Part shown: piece after piece, positions 47,866 through 56,264 of the stretch
How the letters are laid out: every line of letters begins with the position of its first letter
How positions within the stretch are numbered: position 1 is the stretch's first letter
Source: CAZHEV01 sp964531335 [NCBI: uncultured bacterium]
GTDB taxonomy: Bacteria; Eisenbacteria; RBG-16-71-46; CAZHEV01
Length of the DNA stretch: 64,000 nucleotides
Assembly: GCA_964531335.1 (NCBI GenBank)
Contig: CAZHEV010000014.1
Location: forward strand, 25,398-89,397
Reading direction: 5' to 3'
Made by a program: the position numbers and the translations under genes
Notes under the pieces: generated by a model
Told to the model about the DNA's origin: nothing
The model's input: the letters and a program-made list of their open reading frames with translations, nothing else
Databases searched by the model: none

Positions 47866-49499
47866 TAAGGGGCGCCGCCCTGGCACTCGCGTTGCGCGCG
47901 GCGGCGCTCGCCTTGGGCCCGGCCGCGGCGGCCTGGACGGGGGCCTCGGCACAGGAGGAATCGGCCGAGTTGCTCGAGCTATCCAGGGCGCCGATCGACC
48001 TCAACCGCGCCGAGGCGGCAGAGCTGATCTCGTTGCCGCGGGTGTCCGCCTCAACAGCGGCCGCGATGGTGGAGCGCAGGAAAGCTCTGGGCTGCCTGCG
48101 CTCGCTCGATGATCTACTGGGGGCGGGAGGGCTGACCGAGCTCCACCTGGCCGAGATTAGGCCGTACGTGACGCTGGCGGGGGGATGTCCGGGGAAGAAG
48201 AGCACGAGCCTCAGGGCGGCCGCGGCCGGCTGGCTGCTCCGCTCGGGAGAGGCCGCGCCGAAGCTCGGGTGGGCCGCCGATCTGTATCTCGACGCGGAGC
48301 GTCTGAGAACGCGGCTCAAAGCGCGGCGCGGGAAGGTCGCCCCGCAGGGCGGCTGCGTTCTGCGGTTCGGCGGGGCGGCCGTGATCCTGGGCGACATACG
48401 GGGGCGACGGACCGGGTCTCTGTCCTTGCTGCTGGACCGCGGCCTGCTTTCCCGGAACGGCCCGCTGCCTTGCTCGCGGGAGCCGGAGGCGCCCGGGCCT
48501 GGGCTTACGGCTACGACCGGGGCCGTGGAGCGTATCAGGGGCGTGGGCGTCGAGCTATACGGCAAGCATTATATCTCGGCAACCGCCGGGTCCTTCTTAA
48601 AGCCCTGGGGAGGGAGTATCGATCGCGCCTGGATGGTCCGCGCCCGCCTGGTTCGCCGCGGCGGGCTGGGGATATGGGCCGGGGCATCGGGATGGGGACG
48701 GCCGACGTCCGGAGCCGCCTTCGCCTCGGTCTCTTTCAGCGGCGGATCGTCCCGCTACTCTATGTGCCTGGCGGCGCGCCGTTCGGGCGGGGCCTGGCTT
48801 GCGACCCTGTGCGCGGCGCCGGGACGGGGCAGGCGGATCGCTCTCATGGCGGCGGGAAGGTGGGGCGGCTACAGCTACCCGATGGGGACGGCGGCGTTCA
48901 GGCGGCCCGCCGGTGCGGCGATCGCGTCGAGAGCGTCGTTGTCGCTGTCCATGCGCCGGATCGGCTCGATCCACTACGAGGAGGTCATCGACTCCAATGA
49001 CCGGGTCACGAGCCTGGAGCGCCGTGTAAGATATAGGAAGAGATTGGGCGGGGACCTGTGGGCCGAGATCGATGCGGGCGGAGGCGGTGAGATCGCCGTC
49101 CCGCCCCACGTCAAGTGCGGGCTCAAGCTCATGTGGAAAGTCGCAAGACACTCCACCGCCGAGCTCTTCTACAAGCTGAGGCGAGACGACGAGTCCTCCT
49201 CCCTGAGGGGCTGGAGGGTCTGTTGCGATCGGGCGCCGTGGAGCCTGGAATCGGGCGGATTCTCGTTTCAAGGGCCCAAGTCGCTGTACCTGTATGAGCG
49301 AGAGATACTGGGACGGTCCTCTATCAAGTCCTTGAAAGGCGGGGGGATGGGATGGTATGTTTGTGTTCGTCTGGACCCACCCGCAGGTTCCAGGCCTCTG
49401 TCTTTATTGGGCCCTGTCGAGATCAAGATAAGGTCGGTCCTGGGAGCCGAAGTCTCGGGCGGAGGGACCTTCCTGGGAGTACAACTCGGCCGGCGGTGA
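47862..49499 (+). CDS. Exported helix-hairpin-helix (ComEA-like) protein with large beta-rich domain
   Basis: 545 residues from GTG 47862, overlapping the previous stop. After a signal-like N-terminus (A-L-A-L-R-A-A-A-L-A-L-G), residues ~45-105 carry the ComEA-type HhH pattern I-D-L-N-R-A-E-A-A-E-L-I-S-L-P-R-V and L-R-S-L-D-D-L-L-G-A-G-G-L. The remaining ~430 residues are strand-rich with many Arg/Gly and aromatic positions (Y-G-K-H-Y-I-S, Y-S-M-C-L-A-A-R), like an outer-membrane barrel. ComEA binds DNA during uptake. An HhH domain fused to a barrel-like part would be compatible with DNA handling at the outer membrane, but this is inference. Confidence 0.75.
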   Translation: MIRGAALALALRAAALALGPAAAAWTGASAQEESAELLELSRAPIDLNRAEAAELISLPRVSASTAAAMVERRKALGCLRSLDDLLGAGGLTELHLAEIRPYVTLAGGCPGKKSTSLRAAAAGWLLRSGEAAPKLGWAADLYLDAERLRTRLKARRGKVAPQGGCVLRFGGAAVILGDIRGRRTGSLSLLLDRGLLSRNGPLPCSREPEAPGPGLTATTGAVERIRGVGVELYGKHYISATAGSFLKPWGGSIDRAWMVRARLVRRGGLGIWAGASGWGRPTSGAAFASVSFSGGSSRYSMCLAARRSGGAWLATLCAAPGRGRRIALMAAGRWGGYSYPMGTAAFRRPAGAAIASRASLSLSMRRIGSIHYEEVIDSNDRVTSLERRVRYRKRLGGDLWAEIDAGGGGEIAVPPHVKCGLKLMWKVARHSTAELFYKLRRDDESSSLRGWRVCCDRAPWSLESGGFSFQGPKSLYLYEREILGRSSIKSLKGGGMGWYVCVRLDPPAGSRPLSLLGPVEIKIRSVLGAEVSGGGTFLGVQLGRR

Positions 49500-49534
49500 A
49501 ATCCTGTTCGGGCGATGGAAGGGGAGTGGGCGAT

Positions 49535-50701
49535 ATGGAATATGCTGAGAGAATGAAGAAGCTGGGGCAGGAGACGGCCTTCATGGTGCTGGCAAGGGCC
49601 AAGGCGCTCGAGGCACAGGGTCGTTCCATGGTTCACCTTGAAATAGGAGAGCCGGACTTCGACACGCCCTCCAACATAGTCGAGGCGGCCATCAAAGCTC
49701 TGAGGGAGGGATACACCCACTACGGGCCGTCGGCCGGGCTTCCGGAGTTCAGGGAGTGCATAGCCGATCACATATCCCGGGACAGGGGAATAGACGTGGG
49801 ACCCAAGAACGTGGTGGTGACCCCGGGAGGTAAGCCCATCATGTTCTTCTCCATTCTCGCTTGCGTCAACGAGGGAGAAGAGGTGATCTATCCCAATCCC
49901 GGCTTCCCCATCTACGAGTCGATGATCAACTTCGTCGGCGCGGTGCCCGTTCCCATACAGCTCAAGGAGGAGAGGGAGTTCCGGCTCGACGTGGCCGACC
50001 TGGAGCGGCTGCTGACCCCGAAGACGAAGATGCTCATTATCAACTCCCCCCAGAATCCGACCGGCGGCATGTTGACGCGCGACGACATTGCGGCGATAGC
50101 CGATCTGGTGAAAGACAAGGACATATACATCCTCTCCGACGAGATATACTCGAAGATAATATATGAGGGCGGGCACTCCACCATCGCCTCTCATAAGGAG
50201 CTTCTGGACCGGATAATCATGCTGGACGGTTTCTCGAAGACCTATGCGATGACCGGGTGGCGTCTCGGTTACGGCGTGATGAACACGCGGTTGGCCGCTC
50301 ACATCGAGAAGCTGATGAACAACGCCAACTCGTGCACCTGCTCCTTCATCCAGCGCGCCGGGCTCGAAGGGTTGTCGGGCCCGCAGGATGAGGCGGAGAA
50401 GATGGTCGAGGCTTTCCACGAGAGAAGAGACGTGATAGTGGAAGGCCTCAACAAGATAGACGGCTTCAAGTGTTTGAAGCCGCAGGGCGCGTTCTACGTA
50501 TTTCCCAATATCAAGGGAACGGGGATGAGCTCCAAGGAGCTCGAGGAGTTCTGCATGGAGACCGCGGGCGTGGCCGTGCTCTCCGGAACCGCGTTCGGCA
50601 AGTACGGAGAGGGATACGTGCGGTTCTCCTACGCGAACTCGATCCCCAACATCAAGGAGGCACTTTCCAGAATCGAGAACGCTCTTGCGTCCCGCAAATG
50701 A
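49535..50701 (+). CDS. PLP-dependent class I aminotransferase
   Basis: 388 residues from ATG 49535 (GGGGAG about 8 bases upstream). Fold-type I aminotransferase with Y-T-H-Y-G-P-S-A-G, N-S-P-Q-N-P-T-G-G, D-E-I-Y and the PLP lysine Lys235 in F-S-K-T-Y-A-M-T-G-W-R-L-G-Y, plus the C-terminal Arg in V-R-F-S-Y-A-N. It belongs to the broad aspartate/alanine aminotransferase group; the amino acid cannot be fixed from sequence. It lies 84 bases before the carbamate kinase, so the two may form an amino-acid catabolic pair. Confidence 0.92.
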   Translation: MEYAERMKKLGQETAFMVLARAKALEAQGRSMVHLEIGEPDFDTPSNIVEAAIKALREGYTHYGPSAGLPEFRECIADHISRDRGIDVGPKNVVVTPGGKPIMFFSILACVNEGEEVIYPNPGFPIYESMINFVGAVPVPIQLKEEREFRLDVADLERLLTPKTKMLIINSPQNPTGGMLTRDDIAAIADLVKDKDIYILSDEIYSKIIYEGGHSTIASHKELLDRIIMLDGFSKTYAMTGWRLGYGVMNTRLAAHIEKLMNNANSCTCSFIQRAGLEGLSGPQDEAEKMVEAFHERRDVIVEGLNKIDGFKCLKPQGAFYVFPNIKGTGMSSKELEEFCMETAGVAVLSGTAFGKYGEGYVRFSYANSIPNIKEALSRIENALASRK

Positions 50702-50785
50702 CGGTGCCGGATGCGGCTCGGAGGCTTGGGAGGTATAGGACCGATCGAGGCTGAGAGGCCCCCCTTCGGTCGACAGGCGGCGACA

Positions 50786-51733
50786 ATGTGGAACTCAATC
50801 CTCTTCTCATTCGGCGGGAACGCCATAATCCCCTCCGCGGGGAGCGGGACGTTCGAGCAGCAGCTCGAGGTTACGCGCTCGACCATGCGCCAGGTGGCCG
50901 AGCTTCTCCGTATCTCCCCGCTCAGGCTCGTCATAACTCACGGCAACGGCCCGATTGTCGGCAACATCCTCATAAGGAACGAAGCCGCCGGCGACACGGT
51001 TCCCCCCATGCCTTTGGACGTCTGCGGCGCCGACTCCCAAGGGGGGATCGGCTACATGATCCAGCAGGTCCTGGCTAACGAGCTTAGAGAGAGCGGAGTC
51101 GACAGGCCCGTCGTGTCCATAGTCACCCAGGTCGTTGTCGACGCGGGCGACCCCGCGTTCGGCGCGCCCACGAAGCCGATAGGCCCTTCATATCCCGAGA
51201 GCAAGGCCAAGATGCTTGTCGAGCAAAAGGGCTGGAGCGTGGTCGAGGAGCAGGGAAGGGGGTACCGCAGGACGGTGCCGTCGCCCGTTCCGCTGGAGAT
51301 CGTGGAGGGCGGGGTGATCAGGACTCTTGTGGACGCCGGCGTCGTGCCCATAGCGGTCGGAGGGGGCGGCATTCCAGTAGTGCGCGATCGCGGCGGCTCC
51401 CTCAAAGGCGTAGAGGCGGTGATCGACAAGGACCACGCATCGGCTCTTCTCGCTCTCGAGCTGGGGCTGGAAGCGATGGTCGCCGTGACCGCCGTGGACT
51501 ACGTCTACCTCGACTTCGGCACCGCGAAATCGGCGCCCATAAGGAGGATGACTGTATCCGAGGCCCGCGGGCACATGAAGGACGGGCAGTTTCCTCCGGG
51601 CAGCATGCTGCCCAAGATCGAGGCGGCGGTCCGGTTCCTGGAGGCGGGCGGCAAAGAGGTTGTGGTCACCTCTCCCGATCTGCTGGCCCGCGCGTTGAAG
51701 GAAGGCGAGGGCACTCACATAGTCCCCGACTGA
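50786..51733 (+). CDS. arcC: Carbamate kinase
   Basis: 315 residues from ATG 50786, where the family N-terminus begins (I-L-F-S-F-G-G-N-A-I). Motifs: V-I-T-H-G-N-G-P-I-V-G-N, G-A-D-S-Q-G-G-I-G-Y, A-V-G-G-G-G-I-P-V, I-D-K-D-H-A-S-A-L-L-A and the ending G-T-H-I-V. It makes ATP from ADP and carbamoyl phosphate in arginine, citrulline, agmatine or purine fermentation. No arginine deiminase or ornithine carbamoyltransferase gene is nearby. An in-frame upstream start at 50711 is not needed. Confidence 0.94.
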   Translation: MWNSILFSFGGNAIIPSAGSGTFEQQLEVTRSTMRQVAELLRISPLRLVITHGNGPIVGNILIRNEAAGDTVPPMPLDVCGADSQGGIGYMIQQVLANELRESGVDRPVVSIVTQVVVDAGDPAFGAPTKPIGPSYPESKAKMLVEQKGWSVVEEQGRGYRRTVPSPVPLEIVEGGVIRTLVDAGVVPIAVGGGGIPVVRDRGGSLKGVEAVIDKDHASALLALELGLEAMVAVTAVDYVYLDFGTAKSAPIRRMTVSEARGHMKDGQFPPGSMLPKIEAAVRFLEAGGKEVVVTSPDLLARALKEGEGTHIVPD

Positions 51734-51753
51734 GCGCGTCTCGCCGAGGCCCT

Positions 51754-51876
51754 CTCCCGGCGCGTCCCGTCGCTCACCGCCCCCCGCTCCCCCGCGCGGC
51801 GACGAGGGGCCCTCACCTGCCGTGACCTCCCGGCGCGTCCCGTCGCTCATCGCCCCCCGCTTCCCCGCGCGCGGCG
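51754..51876. repeat. Imperfect direct repeat of about 48 bases
   Basis: Two copies at about 51754-51801 and 51827-51876, 73 bases apart, starting CTCCCGGCGCGTCCCGTCGC and differing at only a few positions. They lie between the carbamate kinase and the lamin-tail gene, suggesting a recent local duplication. No coding sequence is supported. Confidence 0.8.
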
Positions 51877-52025
51877 CTGTAATCTCCCCGGAAAGCGCTC
51901 CTCCGCCCATCCCCGTCACCATATCCCCGGCGAGAACTGATCGAATCATGCGTTCAAAGGAGCTGCGACGAGAGCCTCGATCGCGGCCGGGCGGAGCTCA
52001 GGGCTCCGCCGGAAAGGGGATAGTC

Positions 52026-52694
52026 ATGTTAAGAGCTGCCGTAACTATCATGGCCGTCATCGCTATGCTGGGGACAGCGCGGATGTCGGAGTGCCGGCTC
52101 GTGGTCAACGAGATCATGGGGGATCCGGCCTCGGACTGGAACGGCGACTCGACCTACTCTTACAGAGAGGACGAGTGGGTGGAGATCTACAATGCGGGAC
52201 TCGAGCCGGTCGATCTGGCCGCGTACTGGATGAGCGATTCCGATTCAACGCTTCTCTTCAACTTCTGCGGGATACTGGACCCCGGCGGGCACAGGGTGGT
52301 CTGTGGCTCGGAGGTGGTCGAGTGGCAGCGGGCGAACGGGGTCACCGCCGCCGGATTGAGACTGAATAACTCCGGGGACACCGTGATGCTCTGGATGCTG
52401 GGGGCCGGGCGCCGGGCCGACTTGGCCCCCGGCGATCCGGGTGAGAACGTGTCCGATATGATACTGATCGACTCGTTCACCTACTCGAGCCACGAGGCGG
52501 AGGACGACCGATCGACCGGGCTTATGCCCGACGGCGGCCCGTCGCACTCGCTTTTCGACGGGCTGAACCCGTACACTGGGTCTCAGGAGCCACAGGGAAG
52601 CGGCTGCGTGCCCACGCCGGGGGGCAGCAACGGCTGCGCCACGCCGGTCGAGGAGCGGAGCTGGGGCTCGGTGAAGGTCCTCTATAGACAGTAG
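52026..52694 (+). CDS. Exported lamin-tail-domain protein with W-G-x-x-K-x-L-Y-R tail
   Basis: 222 residues from ATG 52026 (AGGGGA about 6 bases upstream); the frame is open upstream but Pro/Arg-rich. A signal peptide (V-T-I-M-A-V-I-A-M-L-G) precedes a single lamin-tail domain: L-V-V-N-E-I-M-G-D-P-A-S-D-W-N-G-D, E-W-V-E-I-Y-N-A-G, V-D-L-A-A-Y-W-M-S-D. The tail reads C-V-P-T-P-G-G-S-N-G-C, then S-W-G-S-V-K-V-L-Y-R-Q. The last ten residues match the tail of the beta-helix protein at 37341, although the proteins are otherwise unrelated, which suggests a shared surface-attachment signal. Confidence 0.83.
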   Translation: MLRAAVTIMAVIAMLGTARMSECRLVVNEIMGDPASDWNGDSTYSYREDEWVEIYNAGLEPVDLAAYWMSDSDSTLLFNFCGILDPGGHRVVCGSEVVEWQRANGVTAAGLRLNNSGDTVMLWMLGAGRRADLAPGDPGENVSDMILIDSFTYSSHEAEDDRSTGLMPDGGPSHSLFDGLNPYTGSQEPQGSGCVPTPGGSNGCATPVEERSWGSVKVLYRQ

Positions 52695-52746
52695 GCCCAC
52701 CCGGATGGATCGGCGGATGTCCCCGCGCCGGTTCGCCGCGTTGAGC

Positions 52747-52856
52747 GCCCATGCCGGACCCGCTTGAGCCCCCACCCGGTCGCGGAGCTAACCGGCTTCG
52801 CCGGTGGATCTCCGCTCCCTCCTGTGGAAGGGCTCTGCGCTGGGTCCGGCATGGGC
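52747..52856 (+). repeat. Structured repeat, copy A
   Basis: Outer helix: GCCCATGCCGGACCC (52747-52761) pairs perfectly with 52842-52856. Second helix: GAGCCC (52766-52771) with GGGCTC (52830-52835). Third: GCGGAG (52782-52787) with CTCCGC (52810-52815). Inside it, internal loop CTAA/TGGAT and CCGGC-TTC-GCCGG. After the third helix comes the conserved TCCCTCCTG. It is the first of the copies described in the findings. Confidence 0.85.
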
Positions 52857-52889
52857 CCCTCAGACGGGCGCGCCGTGCGCTGATGGAGT

Positions 52890-52992
52890 CGGCGGGCATC
52901 CCGTAGCGCCCCGTCTGTAGGAGCGAGGGGAGATCCGGCCGCGAAGCAGCCTAGCTCCCCGAAGCGGGCAGGGGGCGCAGCGATGCCCGCCG
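52890..52992 (-). repeat. Structured repeat, copy A' (inverted)
   Basis: On the minus strand, CGGCGGGCATC pairs with GATGCCCGCCG at the ends (11 bp), GCGCCCC with GGGGCGC, GGGGAG with CTCCCC (52960-52955 and 52932-52927), then CTA, GGCTGC-TTC-GCGGCC and GGAT, followed by TCGCTCCTAC. It is the same architecture as copy A on the opposite strand, 33 bases away. Confidence 0.82.
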
Positions 52993-53014
52993 GTCCGGCG
53001 GCCGGCGGCGGACG

Positions 53015-53044
53015 TTGACATGAGGGACCTCGGCGGACTAGAAT
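53015..53044 (+). promoter_or_regulatory. Promoter of the yicC-cysS operon
   Basis: TTGACA at 53015-53020, an 18-base spacer and TAGAAT at 53039-53044, 24 bases before the yicC start. Transcripts would begin near the ribosome site AAGGGGAG at 53051-53058. Confidence 0.78.
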
Positions 53045-53067
53045 CGAGTCAAGGGGAGATACCACAC

Positions 53068-53946
53068 ATGACGCGGAGCATGACCGGCTATGGCGCGGCC
53101 GAGAAGGCCTCGAACGGCATCAGGCTCGTCGCGGAGGTCCGGTCCGTCAACGGCCGTTACTGCGAGGTTTCCGTCCGGGTTCCCCGCATCCTGGGCTCCA
53201 TGGAGCAGAAGGTGCGGAAACTTGTTCAGGAGCATATGCTTCGAGGGCGGATCTCGGTGTCCGTGACATGGAACGGCAACGGGTCGCCCAAGGGTCATGT
53301 CAGGCTGGACGAGGATACGGCGGACCGCTACCACTCACTGCTCAGCGCTTTGAAGAAGCGATACAAGCTAAAGGGCGAGATCGAGCTTGCGACAATGGTC
53401 GACCTGCCCGACCTCTTCGTGTCCGAGGTGCCCAAGCTCGAAGAGGACGAGGCCTGGGAGCTTGTTCGGGAAGTGGTTCGCGAGGCGCTGGAACGGGCGA
53501 ACCTGATGCGCGCCAAGGAAGGCGAGGCGCTCGCGGCCGATCTGTCCGTGAGGGCGAAGGCCATCGAGGCGATGGTCGAGGCGGTCGAGGAGCGGAGCCC
53601 GTTCAGGGTCGTCGAGGCGAGAGACAGGCTGCAGGAGAAGATCTCACAGCTTGTCGGCGACGGGAGCGGCGCAGATCCCGACAGGCTGGCGACCGAGGTG
53701 GCCTTGATAGCGGAGAGACTCGATTGCACCGAGGAGTGCGTGAGGCTGAAGGGTCACTGCCGTCACTTCCTCTCGCTTCTGGAGGAGGAATCTCCCGGAA
53801 GGAAGATGAACTTTCTCCTGCAGGAAATGAACAGGGAGGCCAACACCCTCGGCGCCAAGGCCTCCGATCTGAGCATTTCCGAGCAGGTTATTCTAATCAA
53901 GGAAGAGATAGAGAAGATAAGGGAGCAGGTGCAAAACATCGAATGA
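53068..53946 (+). CDS. yicC: YicC-family endoribonuclease
   Basis: 292 residues from ATG 53068 (AAGGGGAG at 9 bases). The N-terminus M-T-G-Y-G and E-V-R-S-V-N-G-R-Y, and the C-terminal D-R-L-A-T-E-V-A-L-I-A-E-R-L-D-C-T-E-E and L-L-Q-E-M-N-R-E-A-N-T-L-G-A-K, are YicC/DUF1732 hallmarks. E. coli YicC is an RNase that helps degrade small RNAs. It leads the operon and is followed by gmk, a pairing conserved in many bacteria. Confidence 0.94.
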   Translation: MTRSMTGYGAAEKASNGIRLVAEVRSVNGRYCEVSVRVPRILGSMEQKVRKLVQEHMLRGRISVSVTWNGNGSPKGHVRLDEDTADRYHSLLSALKKRYKLKGEIELATMVDLPDLFVSEVPKLEEDEAWELVREVVREALERANLMRAKEGEALAADLSVRAKAIEAMVEAVEERSPFRVVEARDRLQEKISQLVGDGSGADPDRLATEVALIAERLDCTEECVRLKGHCRHFLSLLEEESPGRKMNFLLQEMNREANTLGAKASDLSISEQVILIKEEIEKIREQVQNIE

Positions 53947-54013
53947 CGCGCTCTCCCGTGTATGTCCATGACCGCGCCGGTTCAGTGCCGGCGCCTCTTG
54001 CGGTATTCTGCTG

Positions 54014-54637
54014 ATGCGCGAGCCTTCTTTCGTTGTCGTACTCTCCGGGCCGGCGGGGGTCGGCAAAAGCTCATGCTGGCGCGAGCTGCGAAAGCGGATG
54101 CCGGAAATAGTCTACTCCATCTCCGTTACTACGCGCCCAAAGAGAGAGGGTGAGGAGGAAGGCGTCAGCTACAACTTCGCGTCCGACGAGGAGTTCGATC
54201 GCCTGCTGAGAAGCGGCGCTTTCCTCGAGTGGGCCGAGGTGCACGGCTTTCGCTATGGGACTCCGGCCGGGTTCGTGGAGCGGACGCTGGCCGAGGGCAA
54301 GACGGTATTCATGGAGGTGGATGTCCAGGGAGGGGAGAAGCTCATGGACGTCTATCCGGACGGCGTCTTCGTGTTCCTGCTGCCCCCTCGTTTCGAGATC
54401 CTCGAGCAGAGGCTTCGAAAGCGGGGAACCGAGGACGAGGCGGAGATATCCCGTCGTCTCCGCACGGCACGTGACGAGCTGGCCCAGGCCAACGTGGATA
54501 GATACTCGTATCGTGTCGTCAACGACGATATCGATGACGCGGTGGATCGGTTGAGATCTATCATAATCGCGGAGAGATGTAGGCAATCGCGGCGGCGCGA
54601 TAAGGGGGCCGATAAAACGAGCGCCGGCGGTACGTAA
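54014..54637 (+). CDS. gmk: Guanylate kinase
   Basis: 207 residues. P-loop G-P-A-G-V-G-K-S-S near the N-terminus, S-V-T-T-R-P-K-R-E-G-E for GMP binding, E-W-A-E-V-H-G and D-V-Q-G-G. It converts GMP to GDP with ATP. The C-terminal tail is Arg/Lys-rich and a little longer than usual. It precedes rpoZ by 34 bases, the order seen in many bacteria (gmk-rpoZ-coaBC). Confidence 0.95.
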   Translation: MREPSFVVVLSGPAGVGKSSCWRELRKRMPEIVYSISVTTRPKREGEEEGVSYNFASDEEFDRLLRSGAFLEWAEVHGFRYGTPAGFVERTLAEGKTVFMEVDVQGGEKLMDVYPDGVFVFLLPPRFEILEQRLRKRGTEDEAEISRRLRTARDELAQANVDRYSYRVVNDDIDDAVDRLRSIIIAERCRQSRRRDKGADKTSAGGT

Positions 54638-54671
54638 ATTGCGGTCCCTGCTTCAGAAGGAGGGCTGACCT

Positions 54672-54959
54672 TTGGCGGAGAAAGACAAGGAAGTCGTGCC
54701 GGAGGAGAAGAAGTCGGTCGAGGAAGGTGAAGGTGAAACGAGAAGCGAAGTGAAACCCGAGGAGAGGGAAGCTTTGACCAGGAACTATCCGAACAACAAG
54801 TACGAGCTGGCCATTGTGGCCGCGCAGGAAGCACGCAGGCTGAACGAGAACTGGAAAGACTTGGAGGGCGAGCAGAAGGTACGGGTGACGGACAAGGCCC
54901 TGGAAAAGGTCAAGAAGGGCGAGGTCCACTACTTCGTCGATGACAGTCAACCCGATTGA
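54672..54959 (+). CDS. rpoZ: RNA polymerase omega subunit
   Basis: 95 residues from TTG 54672 with AAGGAGG at 54656-54662. A Glu/Lys-rich N-terminal extension (about residues 1-33) precedes the omega core with N-N-K-Y-E-L-A-I-V-A-A-Q-E-A-R-R-L-N. The ending V-D-D-S-Q-P-D is short. Position between gmk and coaBC strongly supports the call. Omega stabilises the beta-prime subunit and in many bacteria contributes to ppGpp binding. Confidence 0.9.
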   Translation: MAEKDKEVVPEEKKSVEEGEGETRSEVKPEEREALTRNYPNNKYELAIVAAQEARRLNENWKDLEGEQKVRVTDKALEKVKKGEVHYFVDDSQPD

Positions 54960-55034
54960 TCCGGGGCTCTCTCTCAGCCCGAGCCCGCTCCGCAGCGTGG
55001 CTCGACCGCGGTCCCTGATCCGGAGGCGCTTAGC

Positions 55035-56264
55035 GTGAAGGGCAGGCGAATAATACTGGGGGTCACCGGCTCCATCGCCGCGTACAAGGCGGTCGAGATC
55101 GTCCGGGCTCTGCGAAAGGAAGGCGCCAGAGTCAGGGTGGTCACGACGGAGGCCGCGACGAAGTTCGTCGGACGGTTGACGTTCGACGTGCTTTCGGGCC
55201 AAAAGACCGCCACGAGCCTCTGGGAGGACGCCTCGGGCGACCTGATGCGCCTGGAGCCGTCCGAGGGGGGGTTCCCCCATCTGGAGTCGCGCCGCGCCGA
55301 CCTCGTCATCGTGGCTCCGGCGACCGCCAACATCATAGGGAAGTCCGCGTGCGGTATAGGCGACGATCTGTTGAGCTCGCTTCTTCTCGCCGCCAGGTGC
55401 CCCGTGGTCCTGGCCCCGGCGATGAACGAGGACATGCTCGAAAGCCCGGCGGTCATCGAGAACCTCGCCAGGCTCAAGGGCAGGGGCTGGATCGTGGTGG
55501 AGCCGGAGGAGGGGGATCTGGCATGTGGAGTCGAGGGCAAGGGGCGCCTCGCGCACCTGGAGTCGATCCTGTCCGCCGCTCGGGCCGCTCTTAGGACTTC
55601 CTCGGGGCTATCCGGGCGCAAGGTGCTGGTTACCGCCGGTCGAACTGAAGAGCCCATCGACCCGGTCAGGTATATCTCCAACAGATCAAGCGGGAAGATG
55701 GGATTTGCCGTAGCGCAGGCGGCGCTGAACAGGGGGGCCGAGGTGACCCTGGTCGCGGGGGTCACAAGCCTGGAGCCGCCGGGGGGCGTCGAGCTCGTCG
55801 GAGCCGAGACGGCGCAGAAGATGGCCGAGGCGGTCAGGTCCAGAGCGCGGGACTGCGACGCCGTGGTAATGGCGGCCGCGGTGGCGGACTTTCGTCCCTC
55901 CGATCCGGCGCGCACCAAGATGAAGAAGTCCGCGGGCGGGCGTCCCACAGCCATTCCCATCGAGTATACGGGCGACATTCTCGAAGAGATAGCGAGCTCC
56001 GCGGACGGCCGGATCACGATAGGATTCTCTCTCGAAGTTGAGAGGGAGCTCGAGGGCGCAAGAAAGAAGATGAAAGAGAAGAGCCTGGACCTTGTCGTAA
56101 TGAACAATCCCACCGAGCCCGGTTGCGGTTTCGGTTCGGACTTGAACAAGGTGGTGTTTCTGGGCCGCGACGGAGGAACGGAGGAGCTTCCTCTCATGCC
56201 CAAGACCGCCGTGGCGGAACGCATCATGGACAGGCTCGAAAAGCTGCTCGAAGGCCGCCGGTAA
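55035..56264 (+). CDS. coaBC: Bifunctional phosphopantothenoylcysteine decarboxylase / phosphopantothenate-cysteine ligase
   Basis: 409 residues from GTG 55035. The N-terminal flavoprotein CoaC part has G-V-T-G-S-I-A-A-Y-K-A, A-P-A-T-A-N and A-P-A-M-N-E-D-M. The C-terminal CoaB part (about 195-409) has V-T-A-G-R-T-E-E-P-I-D-P-V-R and N-R-S-S-G-K-M-G, and D-L-V-V-M-N-N-P-T. Together they convert 4'-phosphopantothenate to 4'-phosphopantetheine in CoA synthesis. Fused, full-length and in its usual place after rpoZ. Its stop is directly followed by the next start. Confidence 0.95.
   Translation: MKGRRIILGVTGSIAAYKAVEIVRALRKEGARVRVVTTEAATKFVGRLTFDVLSGQKTATSLWEDASGDLMRLEPSEGGFPHLESRRADLVIVAPATANIIGKSACGIGDDLLSSLLLAARCPVVLAPAMNEDMLESPAVIENLARLKGRGWIVVEPEEGDLACGVEGKGRLAHLESILSAARAALRTSSGLSGRKVLVTAGRTEEPIDPVRYISNRSSGKMGFAVAQAALNRGAEVTLVAGVTSLEPPGGVELVGAETAQKMAEAVRSRARDCDAVVMAAAVADFRPSDPARTKMKKSAGGRPTAIPIEYTGDILEEIASSADGRITIGFSLEVERELEGARKKMKEKSLDLVVMNNPTEPGCGFGSDLNKVVFLGRDGGTEELPLMPKTAVAERIMDRLEKLLEGRR

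Noticed and set aside
52782-52815. Integron attC site (CTAAC motif)
   Set aside because: The R-Y-Y-Y-A-A-C core occurs only once, inside the hairpin, without the matching GTT core at the other end.
52747-52856. Hammerhead, twister or HDV-like ribozyme
   Set aside because: The CTAAC recalls twister, and copy A contains CCGGCATGG as in HDV, but the other conserved cores are absent and the HDV-like string is in a variable arm not kept in other copies.
52747-52992. Copies A and A' as an IS element or MITE with terminal inverted repeats
   Set aside because: The terminal arms differ completely between copies, no target duplication is visible and there is no transposase; structure rather than terminal sequence is conserved.
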